From assembly GCF_000188695.1 (NCBI RefSeq), contig NW_004754904.1, forward strand, positions 729,804 to 789,273: a stretch of DNA of 59,470 bases. The letters run 5' to 3'. The notes under the pieces were generated by a model, which made no database searches, had not been told where the DNA came from, and saw only the letters and a list, made by a program, of their open reading frames with translations. The position numbers were made by a program, and so were the translations under genes. Of this stretch, positions 1 through 13,615 are shown piece by piece (the stretch's first letter is position 1; each line of letters starts with the position of its first letter). The stretch is from Salpingoeca rosetta. Taxonomy: Eukaryota > Opisthokonta > Choanoflagellata > Craspedida > Salpingoecidae.

Positions 1-3000
1 CTGCGCGTGCCGCTGCAGTACGTGCAGTCGCAGAACGAGGACCCGCCCCGCGCCATCCAGTGCATGGTTGGCGCAGCCTTTGCGCGCTGCCTGGAGGCGC
101 TGCTGATGCAGGGTGCAAACGAGCCCGTCGGACAGCAGGCGCCGGAGGGCGTGGGCGCAACCAAGGCGTCCCAGCTGGTTGCCACCAGCCACCGCTTGCT
201 GGCGGAGCTGCGCACGCGCGCGTGCATGGCGCTGGGCGCACGGCTCAAGTCGGAGGCCAGCGCGCACGAGTTTGTGGCGCAGGGCGACCGGGCGCTGGCC
301 ACGGTGATCAAGCTGGCCAAGGAGGCGCAGGGCGTGGCCGGGGAGCCGCGGGCCGTGATTGCAGGCAAGTGCTCCGAGCTGCGGCGCACGTTCTTCGAGA
401 AGGACCGCCCAAGCATCCACTCGGCAGCCAAGGGCGGCGCTGCGCCCCCGACGCTGCTGCACTGGGACGTGAACCAGCGCTTCCCAGAGCTGAGCAACAT
501 TGTGTTCCTGTCCAACAAGACGGCGTTCAGGGTGGTTGCGGGCCGCAACGCCCCCGCGGAGAGCCGCAACCGGCCCGTGACCGTGTTTGCCAACAAGCCC
601 ATCCCCGCCGGGTGCGAGTGCTTCTACTTTGAGGTGCGCCTGGTGGCCACGGACCGCCGCCCAAGCGATGGCCCACTCATGCTCGTTGGGATGGCGCCGC
701 CCGCCACAGACAGCTCCAGCACGTGGAAGCCGGGCGCCGTCCTGCTGGACTCGCGCGGCAAGGTGCACCACCAGCGCTCCCCGGCCAGCACCAACGAGTT
801 TAACGTGGACCTCAACCTGAGCATCGGCGACACGCTCGGCTGCGCGTGGCTCGGCGACGGCTCGAGCATCCAGTTTACGCACAACGGGCGCCTGCTGCCG
901 CGCCGCGTGCAGGGCCTGTCCAACAACAGCGTGCCCGTGGTGAGGGTGTTTGGCGGCAACACGCAGGTGGAGGCCAACTTTGGGCTGTCGCCGTTCCTGT
1001 TCAAGCCGGAGCAGCTGCTGTCGCCCTCGCGCACGGCGAGCGACGAGGCCGGCATGGAGCACTCGTCCCTGTTTGGACTGTCCCCCTTTTCGTTTGAGGA
1101 CGACGAGAGCGCGCCCGTGAACACGGCCCACAGGCACAGCGTGGACACGCGGCCCGTGGCCGTCTCCAGCAAGGACAGCCTGCCCAGCACAGAGCACACG
1201 GAGGTGCTGTCGGCGGTGCACACGACCATGATTGGCAGCACGACGGTGGGGGTTGGCGAGGACGAGGAAGAGGAGGAGGACCTGACGGAGAAGCTGGTCA
1301 AGGCGTGGGAGAAGGACATCTTCCCCAAAATCTCCTCCCGCTTCCGCAACTCGCAGGAGCGGCGCAGCGGGTTTGAGCAGATCCGCGGCGCGCTGCTCAT
1401 GGGCATGGCCGACATTGCGCGCATGACGGTGGAAGGCCTGTACGAGGAGAGCGGCGGCATGCCGTCCGACCTCACCTTCCCCACCATCGAGGACATGAAG
1501 CAGAGCGTGAGCAAGGTCGAGGCCAAGGAGCTCAAGCCGGGCATGCAGGTGAAGATTCTGCCGCACAGCGACCGCCATGGATACGAGGTGGAGGGCATGC
1601 GCCAGACGCGCGGCCTGCTGGGCACGGTGGTGAGCGTGGACAGCAGCGTGGACCTGGCGCAGGTGGACGTGTACGTGCCGCAGGAGGCGCGCCTGATGCA
1701 CTGGTGGTACCCGACGGCCGAGCTGGAACGCGCAGACGGCGAGAACCAGCGCGAGCCCATCACCCTGGAGACGCACCAGCAGCTGCTGCTGGCGGAGTCC
1801 CAGCTCACGCGGCTCTACTGCCGCAACGCCGTCGTCAAGCTGGCGCAGCACGCCCTGCTGGGCAAGGACCTGGTGCCGCGCCACGTGGCCCTGCGCCTGC
1901 GCGCCATGGAGCAGCTGCGGCCCTCCGTGCCTGCGCTGTGCTACCTGCGCGAGTGGTCTGTGGGCGCCTTCTTTGGCCGGGATGCAACGGGCATGACATC
2001 CACGTGCCAGCCCCACCCCTTGTCCCCCGACCTGATGCAGGAGCTGCAGCTGGTGGTCAAGGAGCAGGACGTGTTCAAGCACGTCTGCGCCCCGCTGCTG
2101 CATGCAGCAGAAGGCGGCAGCGGCGCCGGCAGTGACGCCGCCTTCCGGGTGGCCAAGCTTGCGGTCGAGGTGGGCCGCAAGACGTTTGACGTGAGCTTTG
2201 ATGACGCATGTGCGGTCGTGGTGAGCGTGTGGCCAAAGGACGCCAGCGGAAGCGTGCTTGCCTCGCCGCCCTCCGTGCAAGATGGCCCCTGGGCGCGCTT
2301 CTACGTCGGGTCTGCAGGAACGGGCCCGCAGTTTGCGGTGTACCCGGCGCCGCAGACATGCATGCGCACGCCGCTGCCGTACCTGCTGTTCCCGGCCTCG
2401 CGCCGCCTGCACGTGCGCACAACCGCGCAGGACGTGCACCCGAACGCGCAGCTGATGGTGCACGGTGTTCCCGAGGACCTGCCCACCGCGCTGGCGGCGC
2501 TGCAGCTCTGCTTCAGGGAGAGCGCATCGGACATGTCGACCAAGTTTGTGGCCAAGCTGGTCAAGGGCCTGCTGGACGTTGGCCTGCGGCTTGAGGTTGG
2601 CCCTGCGCTGCAGGAGCTGGTGCTGGCAACGGCTGCCGTTGTGCTGCGGTCTGCACCACAGCAGGCGCTGGAGGAGGCGGGCGTGGCGAGCCGCCTCCAC
2701 GCGTTGTACAAGGAGCTGTGCACGCTGTATGACAAGCGAAGCACGTCGCTCAACGCGTGCGCGCACAGCACGCTGTTCCAGGTGGTGCTGCAGGTGGTTG
2801 TGGACGCCTGCACACGGTTTGGCGCGAACCAGGTTGTCACGGGCAAAGCACAGGCCACGAGCCTGTTTGCGGCGTCGGATTCCAGTGCTGGCAAATCCTC
2901 ATCGTCCCCCTCTTCCTTGCCGTCCGCGTCATCACCATCGTCGTCGTCGTCAAGCAAGGCGGGCGGGCCGACTGTGGTGTCGCTGCCGTCCGGGAGCAAG

Positions 3001-6000
3001 GTGAGCTTTGGCACAGCCTCCAGCAGCAGCAGCAGCAGCGGCAGCGGCGGCGGCGGTGGTATTGGCAGCGGGCCCGCCTCTCGCTCCCGCCGTCGCCCGA
3101 AGCGCGGTGCCGCTGCTGCCCGCGGCGGAGCTGGGCGGACGTCCACAGCCAGTGGCGGTGTTGGGTCGCGCAGCCCAGCCTCGTCAGCTGGTGGCGCCGC
3201 AACCACGCCTGGACCAGCAGGGAGTGGCTCGCAGGGCGGGTCGGCGTCGCCCAGCACGGTGCGTGCGCGGTTTGGCAGCGCACCGTTCCCGAGCGCCGCA
3301 GCGCAGCAGGCCGCTGAGGACCTGCAGCAAGGGCCCGAATGGTTCGCTGGCGTGCGGCAGCTGCGTGCGGCGCTGGTTGCGCTCGGCGACGATGGCAGCC
3401 GGTGTCCACGCCTGCTGTTTGAGCGCGCGTGGTCCGCTGCATATCGGGGCTACCAGCCGCTCTCCAGGTTTGTGCTGGTGGGTGGGTTCTCAGGTTCATT
3501 TTGCATAGGCGGTAACATGCCGAGAGTCAAACGGACATTTCGCCTAGGGTAGCCGGGTAGCCACGCCACCCTGAGAGTGTCGAGTGCTCGCTTTTCTTGC
3601 GAACGTGGCTGGGCATAGGCTCTCTTTGACACGCGTCGTTACCTACAGTACCGTCAGCCTGGGGTATCCGCCATGCGAACCCTCATGTGGATGCTCGATT
3701 CGGTACAAGGCAATGCATGGTGAAGGCGTCACCAGTTCTCCCCTGGGCTTGGTCGTGACCTTGCCCACTCTGGTAAGTTATATTGGCCACGGGCATCGCA
3801 TACCAACCTGATCCCCCTGCTACGTGGAGAGCTATTAGAACTCTTCGTACAACGTGTCCACCCTTCGAAAGCTTCTCATTACAGTGAGTTGCCAATACCT
3901 ATTACATCGGACATTTGGCACGCCGTGCACTCTGCAGCGCGCGCTGCTGGTGGTGTCCGCAACGGCTTTGTGCGCATCTTCTCATACATCCCGCCATCGC
4001 CGGCGGCAGCAACCAGCGGCGACAACGGCAGCGAACGCGCAAGCACGAGCGGCAACGGCAACGGCAACGGTGGCAGCGCTGCTGGCGACAGCGACAACAA
4101 CCGCGCCCAGGTCAAGGGCGCCGTGCTTGAGCTGTGGGAGGCTGAGGACGTCGCGCGGTGCACGCAGCGGCTGCGGTCGACGGACCTGCTGTCCCAGAGC
4201 GGCGCGTCTGTGTCGTCCCTGGAAGGCGTGTTGAACGAGGTGGCCATCGCGGCGGCTGAGGGCGAGGCAAGCGGCGGCAGTGCCGCGCGCACACCGGAGC
4301 TTGGCCCGCTGTGCAAGCTGTTCCTGCGCCAGCTGTACCTTGACAAGGAGGGCAACCTGCAGCCCGCGTTTGAGCGGGCGCTGCTCTCGCTTATGGTGGC
4401 GGACACGGACGTTATGAGCGCAAAGACGTCGCACAAGGGCGTGCCCATTGCCGGCATCCTGAACGCGTCGTCGTTTGAGTTTGACACCAACCTGCCCGTG
4501 GGCACGTCTGGGATCCTGCGCACGTTCTTCCTGAACGCGGGCGACGGCTCGAAGAAGGACCTGGCCGCCGTGCTCAAGAAGCACAGCGCTGCCGCCGAGG
4601 GCAGTGGTGGCAGTGGCGGTGGTGATGGTGGTGACGGCAGCAAGAGGGGCGTGGCGACTGGGCCAGGTAACGGCAAGCACTTCCGCCCGACACACCTCAT
4701 CTCGTATGCCAAGGAGAAGGTGGAGACGGACGTGGTGGCGTTGGTGCACGGCATGGCCTCTGTGGGCTTTGACATGCACCACGAGCGGTTCCGTGACGTG
4801 GCCAAGTGCACGGCGTTTGACAACATGTGCCAGGCGCAGTGGACGCACGCGTCGGACCTTGAGCTGGGCCGCCTCATGTGGGAGCGCAGCCGCGTGTGCG
4901 GGCGTCTTCCCACGGAGCTCTCCGTCGCGGCGCTTTGCATTGAGCAGGAGCGCAGCCTTGAGTTTTCTGCGCTGGGCCACTATCCAACAAAGGTGCTTAC
5001 GCTGCGGGCCGCCATGCTGCAGGAGCTCAACCGCCTGACGGGCAACGCGTTGCCCATGATTGACCTGCGCAGCCCGCGGGCAGAGGGCAGCCTGGCGTGG
5101 CACCTTGGCCAGAGCCGCGACCTCATCTTCCCGAGCGTGTACCGCACGTGGGCAGGGCATGTCGTCGATGACACGGCGGCGCGCGTGGACCTGAGCAAAG
5201 GCCCCGAGATTGTGCTGGATCCCCTGGAGACGGTGGTGGACGCCGACGCGGCTGAGCGCGGTGCCCGCACTGGCGGTGCTGCGACGACAACAGCGGCAGC
5301 ATCCTCGACAGCAGCAGCTGCAGCTGCTGCAACTGGGGCAGGCCAGGGCCAGGGCGACGATGACCCACAACAGCAGCAGCAACAGCAACAGCAGCAGCAG
5401 CAGCAGGGTGCGGGACAAGGGCGGCAAGTTGCGGCAGTGCCCCGCACGTCGCATCATCCCCACCAGCGCGTGCCACAGTTCCTTCAGGCTGCCGAGCAGG
5501 TGGATGCCATCAACCCTGCTGAGCTTCGGGTGAAGCTGGCCAAGGGCGGCGACCCCATCTTCCCGCTGATTGTGCGGCTGACCGGGGAGCGCGTTGCGGG
5601 CACGAGCGGGTCGTACCGGGAGTTTATGCTGCGCATGAGCCACGAGCTTCAGGACGGCACGGTGCCGCTGTTTATGGTGTGCCCGAGCTCGTCCATGGGC
5701 CGAAACGTGGGCAAGGTGCTGCTGCGCACGGCCGCGCCCACGTACCAGCAGCTGCACTCGCTGCGGTTCCTGGGCGTGCTGTTTGCCATGTGCATCCGGT
5801 CTGATGTGCCGCTGCCGCTGGAGGCGCTGCCGTGCTTCTGGAAGGCGCTTGCCGGCGTTTCCTTGCAGGAGGAGGATGTGCACGCCGCAGACAGCCCCGT
5901 TGGCAACGTGATTGCGGCCATGCGCGCGTGCAAGACTGCAGGCGAGTTTGCGCGCCAGGCTGATGCGGAGGGCTGGACGTTCAGCGTGCGCACGGTGACG

Positions 6001-7131
6001 GGCCAGGTGGTGGACCTGAAGCCACCCGCGGCATCGCTGCAGCAGTACCAGCAGCAGCAGCAGGAGCACCAGGGCCCCAGTCGCAAGGCGCCGCGGCGTG
6101 GGCAATCGCTCGAAGGACACACGGTCGCCGGCAGCAGCAGCATCACCACCACCACCACCACCGCCAGCAGTAGCCAGGGCAGTGGTACAACAAAGCCAAT
6201 GACAGCAACAACAACAACAACAACAGCAGCAACAACAGCAACAGCTGGAGACGGTGCTGCTTCATCTGCTCGTGTCACCGCGATGAGTACAGGCGGTGCA
6301 GCCGGCACAGAGGCGGGAGCAGGGTTGCATGGGCGCCATGTGCCTGTGGTGTTTGAGGACCGCGACGAGTATGTGCGGCAGGTGCTGGCGTTTAAGCTGC
6401 AGGAGCTGAGTTGCAGCGCGCATGTTGCTGCGATTCGGGAAGGGTTCAGCACGGTGCTGCCGCTGGAGGTGATGCTGGCGCAGTCGTGGCAGTCGCTGGA
6501 GCTGGCCATCTGCGGGGTGGCGGACGTGGACTTTGAGTTTCTGCGGCGCCACACCACATACACGTCTGGGCTGTGCGAGACGGACCGGCACATTGTGTAC
6601 TTTTGGCGCGCGCTTGAGTCGCTGTCCCAGGCCGATCTGCGCAAGTTTATCAAGTTTGCCTGCAACCAGGAGCGCATCCCGAGCCCTTACCCTGACATGA
6701 GCAATGGCACGATGGTGCACATTCCGCCGTATCCGATGAAGATTGCGCCCCCGGATGACTCTCGGTTTGGCTCCTCGGACCACCAGCTCATTCGTGCAGA
6801 GACGTGCCTCTTCATGGTCAAGCTTCCCCAATACTCTTCCCAGGTATGTGTTTACGTGTGTGTGTGTGTGTGTTTTGTGGTGTGTGTGCGTGTGTGTGTT
6901 TGCGTGTGTGTTTGATGTGTGCTACGTTTGATGCATGCATTTGATGTGCGTGTGCATTGTGTGGCACATGCACATGATGTACATCTTTGGTCCACTGTGC
7001 TGGGAGAACTCTTGCTTGCACGTATTCCCCTGCTCACGTGCGCTACGCGCTTGTATTTGTCACTGTAGGAGATTATGACGGAGCGATTGAAGCAGGCCAT
7101 CAGCTGTCGCGACGATCCCCTTTCTGGCTGA
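1..7131 (+). CDS. HECTD4: HECTD4-like E3 ubiquitin-protein ligase, 3' part (5' end outside window)
   Basis: Exons 1..3467, 3885..6843 and 7069..7131 join in one frame to give 2,162 residues of a longer protein; the reading frame is open from base 1. A SPRY domain lies at about residues 157-330 (FYFEVRL, then VGMAPP, ending near FGLSPF). An acidic stretch (EDEEEEED) and long Ser/Gly-rich linkers follow. The C-terminal HECT domain runs from about nt 5,500: N-lobe around SLRFLGVLFAMCIRSDVPLP, then FIKFACNQERIPSPYPD and PPYPMKIAPP, with the thioester cysteine in ETCLFMVKLPQYSS (Cys codon 6805-6807). The last exon reads EIMTERLKQAISCRDDPLSG and stops, the usual HECT tail. HECT ligases take ubiquitin from an E2 on that Cys and pass it to substrate. 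The FACNQERIP and PPYPMKIAPP signatures and the DPLSG end point to the HECTD4 subtype rather than HERC1/HERC2; this is from remembered family features. A polyglutamine tract lies at about 5370-5406. Introns: 3468-3884 (gtttgt...acag) and 6844-7068 (gtatgt...gtag). Confidence 0.88.
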
Positions 7132-7278
7132 TTGATCGCTGTGCTCCCTTGCTTGCATGTGTGTTTGTGCGTGTGCGTGTGTTTGTGTGTGTGTTTGTCA
7201 GCGTGTCTCGTGTGCCTGTGATTGTGTAGTGCTCTTTTTCGTTTCCTCCTGTTCCTCCTGTTCCACCCTCTTCTTCTC

Positions 7279-7310
<32 letters not shown>

Positions 7311-7887
7311 AGTTAACACCAAGCGTGCGTGTGGTCTCCTGTGTCCTGCCTGCGTCAACGTTGTGCGTGTTGGGCGTTGAGTGTTCGTTCGTATCCGATT
7401 GCGTTGTCTGCTCGTGCACGCGAATACCAATGAAAGATATCCGTGAATTTTCCTGTGTTTTGGTTTTTCTTCCAACAAGACAGACAGCAGCCAGGAGGCA
7501 AACACTTTCATCCACACACCGCACCCTTTTCTTGTTCCTCCTCTTCTCTCTGTGTTTGCTGTGCTTGTTTCTTCTGCTCGTTCCCTTGTTGCCTTGCGCG
7601 CTCGCTGCCTTGTTCCCCGATTCACCATCCATCACCACCACACGCGAGTGTGAGCCTTTCCTTTATGGACTGGACGATCCTCTCCGAGGCCAACTGAAAA
7701 ACAAACAAGGTGCTTCCCCTGAGATCGCACCAAAACACAAACAAACACAACCACACAACCACACAACGAGACAAGCAGTCACTGACCTGCGAGCACACAC
7801 ATGTACGCACGTCTCGCTTCTTTGTACTTATTGTATGTGTATGCGACGTGTGGTGTCATCCTTTCGTCTTCCAACCCCCATCACTGA

Positions 7888-7926
<39 letters not shown>

Positions 7927-7932
7927 GCACAC

Positions 7933-7993
<61 letters not shown>

Positions 7994-8207
7994 TATACAT
8001 ACATACACACACACTTTCACACTCACAGACAGTCACACAGAGACATACATACACGAACACACAAAAAAACAAATCTTCTTATTACACAACGCACGTCTAC
8101 TCATCGCTCACCCCACGTTCTTGCTTGCTTGCATGCTTGATGTGATCTCAGACAGTCTTCTCCGCTCTTCCCCACACCCCTACACCCTTCAAGACCAAGC
8201 AAGCAGC
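7132..8207. other. intergenic / upstream region of LIM gene
   Basis: No supportable gene. It holds a (TTC)n pyrimidine tract near 7271-7308 and a long (CA)n array at 7889-7992. The pyrimidine-rich bases just before 8208 are probably the 5' leader of the LIM gene. Long frames of His-Thr or Cys-Val repeats here are simple-repeat artefacts. Confidence 0.7.
7889..7992. repeat. (CA)n microsatellite
   Basis: About 100 bp of CA dinucleotide with a few CAAGCA and CACGCA interruptions, upstream of the LIM-domain gene. Confidence 0.95.
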
Positions 8208-9554
8208 ATGTCGGCGCAAACAGACGGCTTGCCATCCGCCCTGAGTCGCGTGGCGTTCTTCGAGCAGAAAGCACGCGAGATCGCCACCGACAAGACCAGT
8301 GGCGGCGGCATCAGACCGCGCGCAGCCACCACGTCGCAGGCATCGCAGCCTCAGCAACAACCGCAGACAACAGACAAGCAGCAGGCCACGGCAGCCACAT
8401 CAGCAACAGCCAGCACGAGCCCGGCATCCAGACCTCGCTTCAGCACCGTGGTTGCGTCCAACCGCACTTCTTTCTCCACGGCGGTAGCAACGGCCACGCC
8501 AAGCAACACCAGCAGCGCTGCGTCCACAAGCGCCGGCAACGCAGCATCGTCGTCGTCATCGTCATCAGCGACGTCTGCGGCCATGCCATCGTCCGCCTCA
8601 TCCGCATCGTCGTCCTCCTCTGGTTCCACTTCGGCTGCCACGACGACTGCAGACACGAGCAGCAAGCCAAATGCCATGTCCATCCAGGACAGGCTTGCTG
8701 CCTTTGGCGGCGCGCGTGTTGTGGCTGCACGCGGATCTCTGGCTGCCAACAGCAGCAAGCCTGCGGCTCGCCACAGCTTCTCCACGGTTGTCACGCAGGC
8801 GCGCAACCCTGCGTCCCGTGTGGGTGTTGCTCCCTCTGCAGCAAAGACAGCGCCAACGTCCACGGCAGCGTCGACAGCAGCGTCGTCGCGCCCGTCGTTT
8901 GCCACATCCGCGCCCGCACCCAAGCCAACACCAGCCAGCCAACCAAGCGGTGCCACGAGTAACAACAGCAGCAACAGTGGGAGCAGCAGCAACAACACCA
9001 CCACGAGCAACGCCACCGCTGCCGCCACGACCACCAAGACAACCACGTCCACACCTGCGGGCTCATCGCGTGTGCGAGCATCCTTCTCCACCGTACCGCG
9101 AGCAACAGCAACGACAACGACGACGACGACAACGCCCACCAGCGCTGCTGCCGCCAAGTTTGCGAGCAAGCCTGCGGTGTCTGCGGACGTTGCACATCTC
9201 CTCCCGAAGAATGCGGGCATGTATGTGTCTGCAAAGCCGAGTGGCGGCAGCACGAGTCCCAGCCAGCGGCGTGGCACAGCGCCTGCGCGCACGCTGAAGA
9301 AGGCGATTGGGGGCGGGTCCAACCGCTGCTCTGTGTGCGACAAGCCCGTGTATGCGATGGAGAAGGTGCAGGCTGACGGCGTGACAGTGCACAAGGCGTG
9401 CTTCCGCTGTGCAGAGTGCAACTGCAAGGTGTCGCCCGGGTCGTATGCGTCGCTGGAGGGCGTCATCTACTGCAAGCCGCACTTCAAGCAGCTGTTTCAG
9501 CTGCGCGGGCGCTACACCTTCAACGAGGAGGCGGCGCCAGATGTGAATGTGTAA
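8208..9554 (+). CDS. LIM-domain protein (EPLIN/LIMA1-like LIM, low-complexity body)
   Basis: Single exon, 448 residues, starting at the ATG at 8208 (MSAQTDGLPSALSRVAFFEQ); the frame is open further upstream but only through CA-repeat sequence. Residues about 30-370 are Ser/Thr/Ala-rich and probably disordered. A single LIM domain occupies about residues 374-425, with zinc ligands in CSVC, then HKACFRCAEC, then CKPH, matching C-x2-C / H-x2-C / C-x2-C / C-x2-H. The PVYAMEKV, SYASLEG, YCKPHFKQLF spacing is that of the EPLIN/LIMA1 class, which act on actin; an actin role here is inference only. A short motif like SFSTVV recurs five times before the LIM domain. A (GAT)n tract begins shortly after the stop. 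Confidence 0.85.
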   Translation: MSAQTDGLPSALSRVAFFEQKAREIATDKTSGGGIRPRAATTSQASQPQQQPQTTDKQQATAATSATASTSPASRPRFSTVVASNRTSFSTAVATATPSNTSSAASTSAGNAASSSSSSSATSAAMPSSASSASSSSSGSTSAATTTADTSSKPNAMSIQDRLAAFGGARVVAARGSLAANSSKPAARHSFSTVVTQARNPASRVGVAPSAAKTAPTSTAASTAASSRPSFATSAPAPKPTPASQPSGATSNNSSNSGSSSNNTTTSNATAAATTTKTTTSTPAGSSRVRASFSTVPRATATTTTTTTTPTSAAAAKFASKPAVSADVAHLLPKNAGMYVSAKPSGGSTSPSQRRGTAPARTLKKAIGGGSNRCSVCDKPVYAMEKVQADGVTVHKACFRCAECNCKVSPGSYASLEGVIYCKPHFKQLFQLRGRYTFNEEAAPDVNV

Positions 9555-10632
<1,078 letters not shown>

Positions 10633-10650
10633 ATGGCTCGCGTGTATATA

Positions 10651-10736
<86 letters not shown>

Positions 10737-12641
10737 GTGATGCGCCGTTGCCTCATTTGCCACCTGCACCCTTTGGACATCTCGAGTGTACACACCGCAC
10801 CGTCTTCTCACCCACTTTCATGGTTTGTGATGCGGTTCTGTGTTACGGCGACTGTTGCAGACCAACCAAACGCAGGAAATCCAAGGTGCAGGATTCGCTT
10901 CGGCATCGTGGCCTCAAGCACTTCTCCACATGCGTCTGCCAGAAGGTGCAGGAGAAAGGCGTCACCACATACAACGAGGTACGTGCACGCCACACGAGGC
11001 GTGGCAACTAATTGTACGGACAACATTCCCGCGCCACAGATAACTGTGTGTGTGTGCTTGCGTGTGTCTCGTTGCGGTTGACAAGAGAGTGGTGCCCTGT
11101 TACAGCTGTGTGAGCTCACAAATGCCCCTCTTGCACACAGGTGGCAGATGAACTTGTGCGTGAGCAGCAGTCGCAGGCCATGGCTGACGGCGACACGACG
11201 AGCGAGCCAAAGAACATCCGCCGGCGCGTGTACGATGCCCTGAACGTGCTCATGGCGCTCAACATCATCTCCAAGGAGCGCAAGGAGATCAAGTGGATTG
11301 GCCTGCCGACCAACAGCGAGCAGGAGTACAAGCAGTATGAGGAGCTCAAAGCAAAGAAGCTCGAGTCCATCCGCCGCGCAAACGAGCAGCTCAACGACCT
11401 CATCCTCCAGGTATCGTCTTATGGTCAAGAGGGTGTGCGTGTGTTTGTGTATGTGTGTGTATGTCTGTGTCGGTGTGCGCGCGCGCGCTTTTATGTGTGT
11501 CTCCGTGCGCGCGCGTTTATGTGTCTGTGTCTATCTCTGTGTCTTATGTCTATGTTTGTGTGTGTTTTGCGTTACTTCTGGCGTCCCTTGTTGCCTTGCC
11601 TGCTCGCCTCTCACGCCTGGTCCAATCAATGTTCACTGTGCGTGCTACTATTGTGACGGTGCTGCCTTGCCAGCAAATTGCGTTCAAGAATTTGATCAAG
11701 CGCAACGAGCAGCGGGAGCAGGAGCAGCCCGGCGGTGTTGGCGACGCGTCCAAGGTGCAGCTCCCGTTTATTGTCGTCAACACATCCAAGGACGCCGTTG
11801 TCGACTGCTTCATGTCACACGACAGGTGCGCCAACCCATAATCGTGGTGTGGTGAGGAGCGGGACCTTGTTGTTTGTCACTGAACAGGCTGCGTTGATGA
11901 TGTAACCTGCCATGTGTGTGCATGTGTGTGTATATGTGTGTGTGTGTGTGCGTCCTATGTCCACGATACCAATGTGTGCTCTTCCAAGAAGTTGTACTTG
12001 CCAGCCCAACTGCGTCAACTGCGTGGATTGCCCGTGACAGTGTCGCACCCACGTCTCACGTGTGCTCTCGTCACCTCACGCACACTCTCGCATTGACCAC
12101 TGTTACACCGTCTCCCCCCTCCTCTCCTTCCACGTAACGCAGAACGGAGTACCTGTTCAAGTTCAACACGCCGTTTGAGATCCACGACGACGTTGATATC
12201 CTGAAGCGCATGGGCCTTGCCTTTGGCATTGAGGAGGGCACGTGCACGGACGAGGAGGTGGAGGAAGCGAAGAAGATGATCCCGACCGCGCTCGCGCCCT
12301 TCCTGGAAGATATGGTGAAAAAGGCACGCATTCGCGCACAGGCCAGGGGCACCGCCGGCAACGGCGCCGACGCAGCAACAGCAAGCGCAACAGGAGCAGG
12401 AGCGGCAACAGGCAGTGCATTGGGTGGCGATGGGATGGCATCCGGTGGGATGGATATGGAGGGGCTGGGCAGCCAGGCGGGACAGTCGCAGTCGCAGTCG
12501 CAGGTGAGCATGACATCAAGCGCCCCCGGCACCCAGCACGAGGTCGCAGATGACGACGATGACGACGACGATGATGGTGGCGATGGGGATGGCGACTTTG
12601 AACCAAAGAGCAGAGCAGCGCGCTCCTTACGGCTCCCTTGA
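10633..12641 (+). CDS. TFDP: Transcription factor DP (E2F dimerisation partner)
   Basis: Exons 10633..10643 (tentative), 10861..10978, 11141..11410, 11674..11825 and 12143..12641 total 1,050 nt, 349 residues. The winged-helix DNA-binding region is clear: RHRGLKHFSTCVCQKVQEKG, TTYNEVADELV, then KNIRRRVYDALNVLMALNI and KEIKWIGLPTNSEQE. The heterodimerisation/marked-box region follows with LPFIVVNTSKDAVVDC, EYLFKFNTPFEIHDD and DILKRMGLAFG. The tail is acidic (a run of Asp near 12550-12585), as in metazoan DP proteins. DP pairs with E2F to bind E2F sites in cell-cycle promoters. The first exon is the weak point: the ATG at 10633 encodes only MAR plus a split codon before a donor gtatat and a TG-rich intron; an in-frame ATG at 10627 is an alternative. 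All other junctions have gt/ag ends and keep frame. Confidence 0.93.
10651..10734. repeat. (TG)n microsatellite in DP intron 1
   Basis: About 84 bp of uninterrupted TG, lying just downstream of the proposed first donor of the DP gene, the usual position of TG tracts in this window. Confidence 0.9.
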
Positions 12642-13615
12642 GCCTTTTGCGAACAGAACCCCCCCCTCTTGCTTCACAGCGCTAAATGCCTCGTAACCCC
12701 CCCCCCCCTATCTCTTGTCCTCCTTGCAGTCATACGCTCCTCCCTTGTCTCTGTTTCATTGCCGTTTCCCCTCTCATTCTTCCTCCTCCTCTTTGTTTCC
12801 CTTTGTTTCCCTTTGTTTCCCTTTCTTCTTTGCTGTTCTCGATGAGCCGTACTTCAACCCCACTTCATTCCTTGCTAGATATCCATCACATGTGGCGTGC
12901 TTCTTGTTAAGTGGCTTGTGTGTGTCTCCCGATTGTGTTGGTGTTGTTGTGCGTGTAGTATTACGACCATGGTATATGTGTACCTTGTTTTGTGTGGTGT
13001 GCCGCTGGTTTTCCACTTTCGTTTAACTGGCCTCCCCCTCTCCCTCCTTCTTTGTTGACTTGTTGTGTGTTGTGTGCGTACGCGGTTGTAGCAACGAGTA
13101 ACTACAGCGCACGCTTGTGCGTCTTCTGTACTGTGCCTCTGGATTGAGGCTAACTCTGTGTGTGTGTTGGCACTTGGTGGGCAGTGAGTGCTGCGGTTGC
13201 TTGTTTGTTGGTTTCAACCTCATGTGTACTCGCCCCATGCGTTGTTTGTGCTCGTCTTGCGATGGCTGTTGTGCGCACTTTACTACACACAACCAACACC
13301 TACAGCAGTGATGAGCAACTAACACTGAAACAAAGAACTGAGCAATCTGTCGTCATACACACCGCACGGCAAGGCGCACACAAGCTTACATGGGATAGAC
13401 ACACACACAGACACATGTCCGCACAAATACACATACGCACACACACACATACACACACAAGTACACATACGCACACACACACACACATACACACACAAGT
13501 ACACACACAAGTACACACACGTACAGACACAAATACACACACACCAACAAAGCCTTGGTTCGGTCAGTTACAGGCATGGGAAGCAAACCCGGGGTGTGGT
13601 AGCTATCGAGGGCGC
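12642..13615. other. convergent intergenic region between DP and MRPL43
   Basis: No coding signature. It contains a short C run near 12700-12712, a CCCTTTGTTT triplication near 12797-12826, and a CA-rich minisatellite at about 13399-13547 with repeated ACACACAAGTACACA units. Both flanking genes end here. Confidence 0.6.

Noticed and set aside
2301..3257. 318-codon minus-strand frame
   Set aside because: Shadow of the SPRY/HECT gene; Ser/Gly-rich sense sequence read backwards.
3982..6120. 712-codon open frame on the minus strand
   Set aside because: It lies antisense to the HECT-ligase exon, has a composition explained by the GC-rich codon usage of that exon, and shows no domain signature.
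1..7131. assignment to HERC1 or HERC2
   Set aside because: No RCC1 repeats are visible, and the HECT signatures FACNQERIP, PPYPMKIAPP and the DPLSG end fit HECTD4 better.
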